Below, piece after piece: positions 50,987-59,340 of a stretch of 64,000 bases of DNA. Made by a program: the position numbers and the translations under genes. Origin of the DNA: Winogradskya humida (GTDB lineage: Bacteria > Actinomycetota > Actinomycetes > Mycobacteriales > Micromonosporaceae); contig NZ_BOMN01000041.1 in NCBI RefSeq assembly GCF_016862215.1, positions 124,001 through 188,000 of the forward strand. The letters are read 5' to 3'. Below the pieces are notes generated by a model. The model saw nothing but the letters and a program-made list of their open reading frames with translations, was not told the origin of the DNA and searched no databases. How positions within the stretch are numbered: the first letter of the stretch is position 1; every line of letters begins with the position of its first letter.

Positions 50987-52533
50987 AACTGCAGCGCCGA
51001 GGCCATCTTGGCCTGCTCCTCCAGGACGTCGTTCATGCGCGCCTGCACGGCGTCCATCTGGCCGATCGTGTCGCTGGTGGTGAGGATGCCCGCGGAGACC
51101 GTACGCGCGCTGTTCTGAATGCCGGTGATCTGTTCGGCGACGCGCTGGGTGGCCTCGGCGGTCTCCCGTGCCAGGTCCTTGACCTCGCCGGCGACGACGG
51201 CGAAGCCCCGGCCGACCTCGCCCGCCCGGGCGGCCTCGATGGTGGCGTTCAGGGCGAGCAGGTTGGTCTGGTCGGCGATCGACGAGATGATTTTGATGAC
51301 GTCGCCGATCGCGGTGGAGGCCTGGCCCAGGGCCTCGACCTCCTGGGTCATGTCGGAGGCGCGGGCGACGGCGTCCTGGGCGACCCGGGTGGCGTCGTCG
51401 CTGGCCGCGCGCAGGCGGGAGACGGTGTCGAGCAGGTCGCGGGAGTTGGCCGACGAGATCTCGTTGCCGCGGACGATGTCGAGCCGCTGCGAGACGAGTT
51501 GCTGCACGTTGCGCAGTGCGGAGGCGCGGGAGTCCGAGAGCTCGATGAAGTTGGTGGTGAAGAAGTCCATCGTGCCGATGATCTTGCCGTGGCTGAGGAT
51601 CGGGAAACAGACGCCGGAGCGTACGCCGGCCCGCTGCGCGGCGGGTGCGCGTACGCAGTCCGTGAGCTCGCCGATGTCGCGTACGAACACCAGGTCCTTC
51701 GCCCGCCACGCACGTCCAGAAAGCCCGACGCCCTCCGCAAACGTCGCGGCGAGGGTGACCTTGCGGAACTCGTCACCGGCGGAGCCCGACTCGACCTTGA
51801 ACTTCAGGACGTTGTCGTCGTCGTCGATCTCCCAGAACGATCCGTAGGCCCAGCCGAACGCCGTGCGTACCGCCTCGAGGGCGATCCGCAGTGTCGCGCT
51901 GGAGTCGGAGGCCTCGCCGAGCGCGGTGACCACGTTCGTCACGGCGAGCCGGTCGTCGGCGACCTGGCGCAGCTCGGCGGAGGCGAGGGCGGTGAACCGG
52001 GCCTGCTCGGCGATCCGGGCGATCGAGGCCCATTTCTCGCTGCGGGGGCCGTCGATGTAGAGCGGCTCGGCGGAGTAGTACTCGAGGACCGCGATGATCT
52101 TGTTGTCGCGCAGCACGGGGCTGATGATGGCGGCGTGCATGCCGTGTTTCGAGGCGGCCTGGCAGCGCTGGCAGTCCTCGCACCGGGTCATGTCGTCGAC
52201 GTAGACCGACTGCTTGGTGCGGACCGCGCGGCCGACCAGTCCCGCGTCGGCCGGCACCGGCTTGCCCTGGATGACGTTCTGCATCTCGCGGATCAGCGTG
52301 CCGGTCTCGTACGTCACGGTCATCTGACCGTTGCCGGTGGGCAGCCAGACCGCGCCGTAGCTGAAGTTGTGCGAGCTGACCGTGCTGTCGACCGTGATCT
52401 GCCAGGCGGCCTGCTCGTCCTCGGCCGCGCCGAGATCCATGATCAGCTTTTCGAGGCTCTCCACGTCGCGCGGAATGGCGCGCGACTGATCGACCTTGCT
52501 TGCGGCCGACCGCGACCGGAATGAGACCACCAC
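50983..52533 (-). CDS. Soluble GAF-GAF methyl-accepting chemotaxis protein
   Basis: Cytoplasmic chemoreceptor of 516 aa with no membrane segment. Two GAF domains cover about residues 25-190 and 200-360; the first contains DDMTRCEDCQRCQAASKHGMHAA, a four-Cys/His cluster that could hold a metal or heme. The C-terminal signalling domain has the conserved hairpin tip IADQTNLLALNATIEAARAGEVGRGFAVVAGEVKDLA (one run). It should report cytosolic redox or ligand state to a CheA/CheW array, but no che genes lie in the window. The start is GTG at 52533 (or 52530) after GGAG. The short domain lacks long methylation helices. Confidence 0.9.
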   Translation of the reverse strand: MVVSFRSRSAASKVDQSRAIPRDVESLEKLIMDLGAAEDEQAAWQITVDSTVSSHNFSYGAVWLPTGNGQMTVTYETGTLIREMQNVIQGKPVPADAGLVGRAVRTKQSVYVDDMTRCEDCQRCQAASKHGMHAAIISPVLRDNKIIAVLEYYSAEPLYIDGPRSEKWASIARIAEQARFTALASAELRQVADDRLAVTNVVTALGEASDSSATLRIALEAVRTAFGWAYGSFWEIDDDDNVLKFKVESGSAGDEFRKVTLAATFAEGVGLSGRAWRAKDLVFVRDIGELTDCVRAPAAQRAGVRSGVCFPILSHGKIIGTMDFFTTNFIELSDSRASALRNVQQLVSQRLDIVRGNEISSANSRDLLDTVSRLRAASDDATRVAQDAVARASDMTQEVEALGQASTAIGDVIKIISSIADQTNLLALNATIEAARAGEVGRGFAVVAGEVKDLARETAEATQRVAEQITGIQNSARTVSAGILTTSDTIGQMDAVQARMNDVLEEQAKMASALQF

Positions 52534-52696
52534 GAACTCCTGTCACTCGAAACGCGTTCGCGTTCCCACATCATCGGACAGGAAGGACGTTGCGGACGGC
52601 GGAATGCCAGAACCCGGGCGCTACCCCTCAACCGGCGTGGCAAAAGACCGATCTGTTGCGTTGACACCGCAGCAGTGCCGAGGAATGGAGTGCAGG

Positions 52697-54847
52697 ATGC
52701 CGCGCGCCGCCGCCCGAGCGACGACGACGACCCTCGCGGTCCTGCTCGTCGCCCTGATAACGCTGATGACGGGCGCCCACCCGGGGTTCGCCGCGGCCGG
52801 GGACGAGCCCGAGGAGATCGCTGACACGAATCCCCACGTCGGCGGTTACATCGCCAGCACGGAGCTGCAGGCCGCCACCCCCGGCACGGCGCAGGGCATT
52901 CCCGCGAGCGTCGACCTGCGGCCGTCCGCTCCCGCGGTCGGCGATCAGGGTTCCGTCGGCCAGTGCGTCGCCTGGACGATCTCGCGCAACCTCATGGGCT
53001 ACTACGCCGGCCGCAGCGGCGGTGTCGACACCCCGTACGCCCCACTCTTCCTCTACATGCGCAACGTCACCGCCGGCGGCGCCCCGAACCGCGGCCTCAA
53101 CCCGGACACGGTGCTCGCCAACGTGCAGGCGAACGGCGTCGACAGCCAGGACGACTACTTCCAGGGCACCAGCAACTACAAGGTGGCCCCGACGTCGTCA
53201 CAGATCTCGAACGCCGCGAACTACCGCGTGACCGGCTGGACCCGGCTGTGGAGCGGCGCGAACCAGGGCGCCAACGCGCAGACCGCCGTCCAGCAGGCGC
53301 TGGCCGCCGGCACCCCGGTCGCCATCGGCTTCTCGGTGTTCCAGGACTTCATGGATCTCGGGGCGCACAGCCTCTACAGCACCACAAGCGGCACCAGCCT
53401 CGGCGGCCACATGGTCACCGCGTTCGGCTATGACGCGGACGGCGTCTACCTGCGCAACCAGTGGGGGACGGGCTGGGGTAACGACGGCGATGCCCATGTC
53501 TCGTGGAGCTTCATCGAGACGGTGGTCTCCGGCGCGTACACCATCTCCGGGGTCTCCACGCCCTCCAGCCCGGTCGGCGTGACCCCGCAGGTCACCGCGC
53601 TGTCGACGAGCAAGGGCCCGGCGGGCACCTCGGTGACGATCACCGGTGCCGGCCTGGTCAAGGCGACCGCGGTCCGCTTCGGCGGCACGTCGGCGACATT
53701 CTCGAGGAGCACCACGAACGGCGTCACGCGGTTGCTGGCCACGGCACCCGTACACGCCGGCGGTCCTGCCGATGTCACCGTCACGAACCCGGCCGGTACC
53801 AGCGACTCGAGCGGGACCACCGACGATTTCACGTTCACCCAGTCGCCGCCGACGCTGTCCGGGATCGCGCCCAGCACGACGAGCCAGGCGGGCGGCGCGA
53901 CCATCACGCTGAGCGGCGCCAACCTGAGCGGCGGGACGGTGAAGGTCGGCACGACGGTGGTCACGCCGGCCACGGTGACCGACACCAGCATCACGTTCGT
54001 CGCCCCGGCGCGGACCACCGGCAACGTCCCGATCACCGTCACCACGAGCGGCGGCACCAGCAGCGCCCGCTACCTCACGTTCGTCGCCGGCAGCGTCCCC
54101 ACGATCACCACGCTGACGCCGAGCTCGGGGGCCAGCACGGCGACCACGATCGTCGTCGTCACCGGCACCAACCTGAGCAACATCCGATCGGTGAAGCTGG
54201 GTACGACCACGCTCAGCTATACCGTGGTCAGCTCCACCTCGCTGAAGATCTTCGTGAAGGCCCGGCCGTCCGGCGCGGCGTCACTGGTCGTGACGACCGC
54301 CGCGGGCACGAGCAACGCGCTGCCCTGGACCGCGGTCACCCCGACGCGCCCGGCGATCAGCTCGCTCAGCCCCGCCACCGGCCTGACCACCGCGTCGACC
54401 GTGGTCACCGTCAACGGCTCCGGCTTCACCGGCGCGACGCGGCTCTCGCTCGGTGGCAGGGCGCTGTCCTTCACCCGGCTGTCGGCCACCCAGCTGCGCT
54501 TCACGGCCCCGGCACACCGCGCCGGCAAGGTCAACGTCGTCGTGGTCGGGCCGGGCGGCACCAGCGCCGGCAAATCCTTCACGTACGCGACAAGCGTCGC
54601 ACCCGTCATGAGTTCGCTGAGCCGCACGACGGGCAGCACGAAGAGCATGACCACCACAACGGTGACCGGGCGTTACCTGAGCAAGGTCACCGTCGTCACC
54701 TCGGCGGGCAAGCGCGCCAGCTTCAAGCGCGTCACCGACACGAAGATGACGGTGACGCTGGTCCGCCACGCCGCCGGGGCCGTCACCATCCAGGCGACGT
54801 CGGCCGGCGGCAGGAGCAACGGCCTCAGGTTCACCTACGTGAACTGA
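52697..54847 (+). CDS. Secreted papain-like (C1) protease with five TIG domains
   Basis: Extracellular cysteine protease of 716 aa. A signal peptide (TTLAVLLVALITLMTGAHPGFA) precedes a C1 domain: oxyanion Gln84 and nucleophile Cys90 in GDQGSVGQCVAW, His238 in SLGGHMVTAFGY, Asn254 in RNQWGTGWGNDG. From about residue 295 there are five immunoglobulin-like IPT/TIG repeats of about 85 residues, each starting with a variant of PxISxLSPxxG and holding a VxGTNL-like core. The C1 domain is short and lacks a classical pro-peptide. Start: ATG at 52697 with GGAG 6 bases upstream; 52685 is possible. The TIG repeats may bind cell-surface polymers. Confidence 0.88.
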   Translation: MPRAAARATTTTLAVLLVALITLMTGAHPGFAAAGDEPEEIADTNPHVGGYIASTELQAATPGTAQGIPASVDLRPSAPAVGDQGSVGQCVAWTISRNLMGYYAGRSGGVDTPYAPLFLYMRNVTAGGAPNRGLNPDTVLANVQANGVDSQDDYFQGTSNYKVAPTSSQISNAANYRVTGWTRLWSGANQGANAQTAVQQALAAGTPVAIGFSVFQDFMDLGAHSLYSTTSGTSLGGHMVTAFGYDADGVYLRNQWGTGWGNDGDAHVSWSFIETVVSGAYTISGVSTPSSPVGVTPQVTALSTSKGPAGTSVTITGAGLVKATAVRFGGTSATFSRSTTNGVTRLLATAPVHAGGPADVTVTNPAGTSDSSGTTDDFTFTQSPPTLSGIAPSTTSQAGGATITLSGANLSGGTVKVGTTVVTPATVTDTSITFVAPARTTGNVPITVTTSGGTSSARYLTFVAGSVPTITTLTPSSGASTATTIVVVTGTNLSNIRSVKLGTTTLSYTVVSSTSLKIFVKARPSGAASLVVTTAAGTSNALPWTAVTPTRPAISSLSPATGLTTASTVVTVNGSGFTGATRLSLGGRALSFTRLSATQLRFTAPAHRAGKVNVVVVGPGGTSAGKSFTYATSVAPVMSSLSRTTGSTKSMTTTTVTGRYLSKVTVVTSAGKRASFKRVTDTKMTVTLVRHAAGAVTIQATSAGGRSNGLRFTYVN

Positions 54848-54852
54848 GCGCC

Positions 54853-55758
54853 CTATTCGCTGTCGCGGCTCTGCTCGGCGAGGAAGCGCTCCAGCTCGGC
54901 ACCCAGCTCGTCCGCGCTCGGCAGGCTGCTGCCCGGCTCGGCGAGCAGGCTGGCGTCACGGCCGCGCAGGAACGCGTCGTACTGAGCCTCCAGCGACGTG
55001 ACCAGCCGGCTGGCCTGCTCGTCATCGGCGACCTGCTTGTCGACCTCGTCGCGGACCTCGTCCGCGGCCTCGTGCAGGGCAGCGGTCGGCAGGACCAGCC
55101 CGGTGGTGTTGGCCACCGACTCGATCAGCAGCTCGGCCGCCGCGGGATAGGTGGTCTGGGCGAGGTAGTGCGGGACGTGGGCGGCGTATCCCATAGCGTC
55201 GTGACCGGCCTCGCCGAGCCTGTACTCGAGCAGGCTGCCGACGCTGGCCGGGACCTGGACCCGCTGCAGCCAGGACTCGTGCTCGCCGAGCAGGCGCTTC
55301 TCGGTGGCGTGCGCGGTGACGCTGACCGGGCGGGTGTGCGGCACCGCCATCGGGATCGCGTTGAGCCCGACGGTGACGCTGACGCCGAAGTGCTCGATCA
55401 GGGTCTGCACGGCCTTGATGAACCGCTCCCACTGCAGGTCGGGCTCCGGGCCGGCGAGCAGCAGGAAGCTCGTGCCGGTGAGGTCCTTGACCAGGTGGAG
55501 GGCGAGGCTGGGCTGCTCGTAGCTCTCCCAGTGGTCCTCGACAAAGATCATCGGGGGCCGCCGCGACCGGTAGTCGAGGAGCTGGTCGAGATCGAAGGTC
55601 GCGACGACCTGGTTCTCGAAGTGCTCCAGCAGGTGTTCGCGGGACAGCTGGATGGCGCTGCCCGCGTCGACGAACCCGGTGAGAGCCTGGACGAGCACCA
55701 CGCCGTCCAGGTCAGGCAGGTCGTCGGCCAACTCGTAGAGCCCGTGTGGGTCGAGCAC
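54853..55758 (-). CDS. PAC2-family protein
   Basis: Protein of 301 aa of the PAC2 family, named after a proteasome assembly chaperone and common in actinobacteria with unknown biochemical role. Landmarks: LDGVVLVQALTGFVDAGSAIQLSREHLLEHF, DYRSRRPPMIFVEDHWES, LLLAGPEPDLQWERFIKAV, GLNAIPMAVPHTRPVSVTAHAT and GYAAHVPHYLAQTTYPAAAELLIESV. The acidic C-terminal tail is Glu/Ser-rich. GAGGAGG at 55767-55773 lies 8 bases before a GTG at 55758 and decides that start against the ATG at 55800. It is convergent with the protease gene and divergent from the EcsC-like gene. Confidence 0.88.
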   Translation of the reverse strand: MLDPHGLYELADDLPDLDGVVLVQALTGFVDAGSAIQLSREHLLEHFENQVVATFDLDQLLDYRSRRPPMIFVEDHWESYEQPSLALHLVKDLTGTSFLLLAGPEPDLQWERFIKAVQTLIEHFGVSVTVGLNAIPMAVPHTRPVSVTAHATEKRLLGEHESWLQRVQVPASVGSLLEYRLGEAGHDAMGYAAHVPHYLAQTTYPAAAELLIESVANTTGLVLPTAALHEAADEVRDEVDKQVADDEQASRLVTSLEAQYDAFLRGRDASLLAEPGSSLPSADELGAELERFLAEQSRDSE

Positions 55759-55766
55759 GCTGCGGA

Positions 55767-55773
55767 CCTCCTC
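55767..55773 (-). promoter_or_regulatory. Ribosome-binding site deciding the PAC2 start
   Basis: GAGGAGG on the minus strand, 8 bases before the GTG at 55758. The upstream in-frame ATG at 55800 has no comparable site. Confidence 0.75.
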
Positions 55774-56015
55774 ATGACAATGCCCGTTAGGCGCGGGCAT
55801 TGTCTCTGCAACAACCGGCCGTCCGGGTTCATTCCGTAATGACGATGATCTTCCACTAAAGGTGCGACCGGTCCGGAACGGGGCGGACCGGTGGGGGTTC
55901 CGGTGAGTCACGGCGAAGCTGCACAAAGTTCTGTACGCCACGAAGTTGCCGTGCACGTGCATCTGCAAGGCACAATAGTGATCAGGTCCCCTCTTCGTCC
56001 CCTCGGAGCGATCTG

Positions 56016-56699
56016 GTGAACGATTCCGCCGTACCCCCGTCACCGACCATGTCCGACGACGACACCGGCCCACCCGGGTCCCTCTGGACCAGGATGAAAG
56101 CCGATCCCCAGTACGCCCCCGAGCACCTCGCCCTCGAAGCGGTCCGCCGCCTCGGCCCCGAGGCCCAGCACTGGGCCGACCACGCCCGCCTGGAGCACCC
56201 GGACGTCACCCCCGACGCCCTGGCCCAGCAGGCCGCCCGCCGTTTCATCAACCACGCCCGCCTCTCCGGTGCCGTCTCCGGCGCCACGGGCCTGCCCGGA
56301 GCCGTCGTCGACGTCGGGGTCCTCGCCTGGACCCAGTCGCGGATGGTGCTGCACATCGCCGCCGCGTACGGCATCGACCCGGCCGACCCGGAGCGCGCCA
56401 CCGACCTGCTCATCCTGCAGAAGGTGCACAAGCTCGCCACGACCGCGCGCCTCGCCCTGGGCGTCGCCGCGGGCCGGGAACGAGCCAGCCGGCTCTTCGC
56501 CGACACCGCCGCCCGCCCGCTCAGCGGCATGATGGTCAAACTGAGCGTCAAACTCGCCCAGATGGCCGGTGTCCGCGCGGTCAAGCGGATGTTCGCCAAG
56601 GTGATCCCCGGCGCCGCGGTGATCCTCGGCACCTGGGTCAACTCGGCGGCAACCAAAGACCTCGCCACTCGCACCCGGCAGCTCTACAGCCCCGCCTAA
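56016..56699 (+). CDS. EcsC-family protein
   Basis: Protein of 227 aa from a GTG at 56016. The conserved core reads LSGAVSGATGLPGAVVDVGVLAWTQSRMVLHIAAAYGIDP without a break, as in EcsC-like proteins, whose function is unclear (in Bacillus linked to an ABC transporter operon). The central stretch is amphipathic to hydrophobic and may touch the membrane. The N-terminus is Pro/Asp-rich and probably disordered. It is divergent from PAC2 and 68 bases upstream of a lipoprotein gene on the same strand. Confidence 0.82.
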   Translation: MNDSAVPPSPTMSDDDTGPPGSLWTRMKADPQYAPEHLALEAVRRLGPEAQHWADHARLEHPDVTPDALAQQAARRFINHARLSGAVSGATGLPGAVVDVGVLAWTQSRMVLHIAAAYGIDPADPERATDLLILQKVHKLATTARLALGVAAGRERASRLFADTAARPLSGMMVKLSVKLAQMAGVRAVKRMFAKVIPGAAVILGTWVNSAATKDLATRTRQLYSPA

Positions 56700-56767
56700 A
56701 GAGTCCCCTCCGACGGTCGATGGGTCCCGGGTAACGGACGGGATCCACCTACCGCGGGGAGACAGGA

Positions 56768-57382
56768 ATGACGCACCGCAAGCGCTGGCTGCTGCTCCTG
56801 GCACCCCTGCTGCTCACCGGCTGCGGCGTGCTGACCGGCTCGTCGGCCACCACGCCGGGCGGCGGCACTCCCGGCAGCGCGTCCGGGAGCACCAACCCCG
56901 GCCAGCCCTTCCTGGTCATCGCGCGGGGCAGCGCCACCCCGACCCCCACCCCGAGCAGCGGCGTCCCGCCCTACCCGATCCCCACGGCAACGGGCTTCCT
57001 CCCGATCACCGGCGGCGGCGCCCGGGTCACCCCGACCCCCACCTGCGGCCTGGACACCGTCCACTTCTCCCGGATCAACTCGCTCACCGTCGTGCCGGGC
57101 ACCACCAGCGCGACCGCGACCTGGTACGACGTCGGCGGCTACAACCTCGTCGAATACCGCCTCACCGCGATCAGCCAGGACCTCGTCCAGGGCACCCAGC
57201 GCGACGTCGGCTGGAAGGTCGTCAAGCCCTCGATCGCCTGCGGCCCGATGACAGCCACCATCACCGGCCTCGACCGCGCCACCAACTACGTCTTCTCCCT
57301 GGACGGCGTCGTGGTCCGCCGCAGCGGCGACGGCACCCACGCCGGCACGCTCTACCGCTCCGGCGTGATCAAGACCAAGTGA
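56768..57382 (+). CDS. Secreted lipoprotein with Fn3-like domain
   Basis: Lipoprotein of 204 aa. Signal peptide MTHRKRWLLLLAPLLLTGCG has a clear lipobox (LTGC). A Gly/Ser/Thr/Pro-rich linker of about 70 residues follows, with TPTPTPSSGVPPYPIPT, then a beta-rich domain (TTSATATWYDVGGYNLVEYRLTAISQDLV, ATITGLDRATNYVFSLDG) with a fibronectin-type-III-like pattern. The ATG at 56768 has GGGGAGACAGGA upstream. The end overlaps the convergent epimerase gene by 14 bases. Function unknown; likely a surface-exposed binding protein. Confidence 0.85.
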   Translation: MTHRKRWLLLLAPLLLTGCGVLTGSSATTPGGGTPGSASGSTNPGQPFLVIARGSATPTPTPSSGVPPYPIPTATGFLPITGGGARVTPTPTCGLDTVHFSRINSLTVVPGTTSATATWYDVGGYNLVEYRLTAISQDLVQGTQRDVGWKVVKPSIACGPMTATITGLDRATNYVFSLDGVVVRRSGDGTHAGTLYRSGVIKTK

Positions 57383-58202
57383 CCTCCGGCCGGTAACCCT
57401 GCGCGCGGGCCCTCCCGATATCGAGGACCATGCCGTCGGTCAACTGATCAACGGCATAGCGGCTCAGCGTCGGGGAGACCTGAGCGAGGCCCCGGACCAC
57501 CCCGGCAGGAACATGCCTCACGGGTACGCCCAGAGCCCGCCCAACCACGTCATCCCGCCGATAGGGCTCCGCGTCCGCGATGTTGTAGGCGCCGCCGGGC
57601 CAGCTCAGCGCCGCAAGACAGGCTGCCGCGAGATTCTCCACCGCCGTCAGACTCATCGCGACATCCGGCCCGGGCAACCAGGCCCGCCCCGCCCGCACCA
57701 CGCGTCGGAGCCGCGGCAGCAGATGCCGATCACCCTCGCCGTAGACCGCCCGAGGCCGCAGAACCACAGCCCCTGCCGCCAGCGCCAGCCTCTCCCCGGC
57801 GGCTTTCGTTCTCCCGTACGCACTGAGCTGCCCCACCGTCGGATGCCCCTCGCCCACCGCGCCGGAGTAAGGCCCCGGCCGGTAGACACTCGCACTGCTC
57901 ACCCACACGACAGGAATCCCCGCCGCCGCCGCGAACAGCCTCTCGGTGCCGCCGACGTTCACCGCCCTGTACGCGGCTTCGATCGCCCGCCCGGCCCGCG
58001 GATCACCCACGGCGGCGGCCAGATGCAACACGGCGTCGACCCCTTCGAACGCGGGCAGCTCGCGGCTCGCATCCCAGGACACGTGCACGCCCACCGGCCC
58101 GGGCCGCCGCCCCACACAGACCACGTCGTGCCCGCCGGCATCCGCGAGCCGTGCCACCGCCGCACCACAAAACCCCGACGCCCCGGTCACCGCGATCCTC
58201 AC
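57369..58202 (-). CDS. NAD-dependent epimerase/reductase, OleD-like candidate
   Basis: Extended short-chain dehydrogenase of 277 aa. The Rossmann motif is TGASGFCGAAVARLADAGGHDV, followed by VDAVLHLAAAVGDPRAG and the catalytic set VSSASVYRPG plus YGRTKAAGE (Tyr-x3-Lys). In ole and nocardiolactone-type clusters an enzyme of this type (OleD/NltD) reduces the beta-keto acid made by OleA. Here it is the last gene of the six-gene block; a GTG start at 58202 follows GGCAGGG, 13 bases after the P450 stop. The alternative is a nucleotide-sugar epimerase or reductase serving the two glycosyltransferases. The fold is certain, the substrate is inference. Confidence 0.85.
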   Translation of the reverse strand: MRIAVTGASGFCGAAVARLADAGGHDVVCVGRRPGPVGVHVSWDASRELPAFEGVDAVLHLAAAVGDPRAGRAIEAAYRAVNVGGTERLFAAAAGIPVVWVSSASVYRPGPYSGAVGEGHPTVGQLSAYGRTKAAGERLALAAGAVVLRPRAVYGEGDRHLLPRLRRVVRAGRAWLPGPDVAMSLTAVENLAAACLAALSWPGGAYNIADAEPYRRDDVVGRALGVPVRHVPAGVVRGLAQVSPTLSRYAVDQLTDGMVLDIGRARAQGYRPEVTWS

Positions 58203-58215
58203 GCCCTGCCCGTCC

Positions 58216-58266
58216 TCACGCTTTGCCCGCCGTCACGCTTTGCCCGCCGTCACGCTTTGCCCGCCG
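58216..58266. repeat. 17-bp triple tandem repeat at the P450 stop
   Basis: TCACGCTTTGCCCGCCG occurs three times exactly (58216, 58233, 58250). On the minus strand it encodes the last 16 residues of the P450 in all three phases, and only the third copy supplies the in-frame TGA. Confidence 0.9.
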
Positions 58267-59340
58267 CACGGTGGGGCCGGGCTCGATGATCAACGATCGC
58301 CAGGCGGGCAGCGCGGCCTTCCGATCCACCCGGGCACGCACCACCCGCGGCTCATGGACCGCCAGGGCCCGCAGAAAATCCCCGAGCTGGGTACGAGCCA
58401 GCCGCGCCCCCGGACAGGCATGCGGCCCGACCCCGAAAGCCAGCTGAGCGATCTGCGCGGAAGCGGGCCGAGCCGGATCGGGATCGCGACCGTGGGCGTC
58501 GAGCGCATGCCTGGCGACCAGCAGCATCCGATCCCCGGCCCGCACCGGGCAGCCCCCGGGCAGCACACCGTCCGCTGCCGCGACCCGGGGCAGCAGCGGG
58601 GTGGGCGCGGTGACCCGGAGCAACTCATCGGCGAGGGCTGGGCTGCCGGCGTACCCCCAGAGGTTTGCATCCGCAGCCCAGGCCGCAGCCCGCGGCAGCG
58701 TGGCAACCGTCGTCGTGATCGCGGCCACCGCGAGTATCACCGCGAGCCCAGCCCCCGCCTCACCCCGGGGCGTGACCAGCCCCGACAACCGGGCAGCCGC
58801 TTCTTCAGCCTCGCGGTCGGTGCCAGGTGCGCGGAGACCGGGGAGGTGGGCCCGGGCGGCAGCGGCCGCGGCTTCCTGGGTGGCGGCGGCGAGCGTGCGG
58901 GGGTCGATGTCGAGTTCGAGCAGGGCGGCGGCGGTGGCTCCGGCGGCCTCGGCGGCGATCGGGACCAGGTCAACCGGCTGCCCGTCGGCCAGTGGACGCA
59001 ACCGTTGCGAGAACAGATCGGTCCAGATCGGACGCAGGCGGGTGACCCCGGCGGCTCCGAGCAGCTCCGCGGTGTCGCGGCGGGACTGGCGGTGGGTGTC
59101 GCCCTGCTGGTCGAAGAGCAGGTCGCCGCCGGTGAGCCGGCCCGCCGCGCCGCCGGTGGTGCCCGGGGCGGTCCGGTCCAGCGGGATGCGGGTCAGCGCG
59201 GCGACAAAAGCCTCCCGGTCATGGACGAGCACGTTGCCGCCTAGCCGCAGCGCAGGGCGTCGGCGGGTGGCCGCGAGCAGGGCGAACAGCACCGGGTGGC
59301 TGCCCAGGTAGACGCGGCGGTCGCGGGTGCGGGCCCTCAT
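58216..59340 (-). CDS. Cytochrome P450 with unusual I-helix
   Basis: Heme-thiolate protein of 374 aa, rather short for a bacterial P450. The heme loop is AFGVGPHACPGARLA with Cys309; the K-helix ELLR gives Glu239 and Arg242; the C-helix has THRQSRRDT. The I-helix reads LAVAAITTTVA (203-213), so the usual acid before the conserved Thr is Thr209; the classical acid-alcohol pair for oxygen activation is missing. It may therefore act as something other than a monooxygenase. The ATG at 59340 overlaps the stop of the GT2 gene (ATGA). The C-terminal 16 residues are encoded by a 17-bp repeat. Redox partners are not encoded nearby. Confidence 0.87.
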   Translation of the reverse strand: MRARTRDRRVYLGSHPVLFALLAATRRRPALRLGGNVLVHDREAFVAALTRIPLDRTAPGTTGGAAGRLTGGDLLFDQQGDTHRQSRRDTAELLGAAGVTRLRPIWTDLFSQRLRPLADGQPVDLVPIAAEAAGATAAALLELDIDPRTLAAATQEAAAAAARAHLPGLRAPGTDREAEEAAARLSGLVTPRGEAGAGLAVILAVAAITTTVATLPRAAAWAADANLWGYAGSPALADELLRVTAPTPLLPRVAAADGVLPGGCPVRAGDRMLLVARHALDAHGRDPDPARPASAQIAQLAFGVGPHACPGARLARTQLGDFLRALAVHEPRVVRARVDRKAALPAWRSLIIEPGPTVRRAKRDGGQSVTAGKA

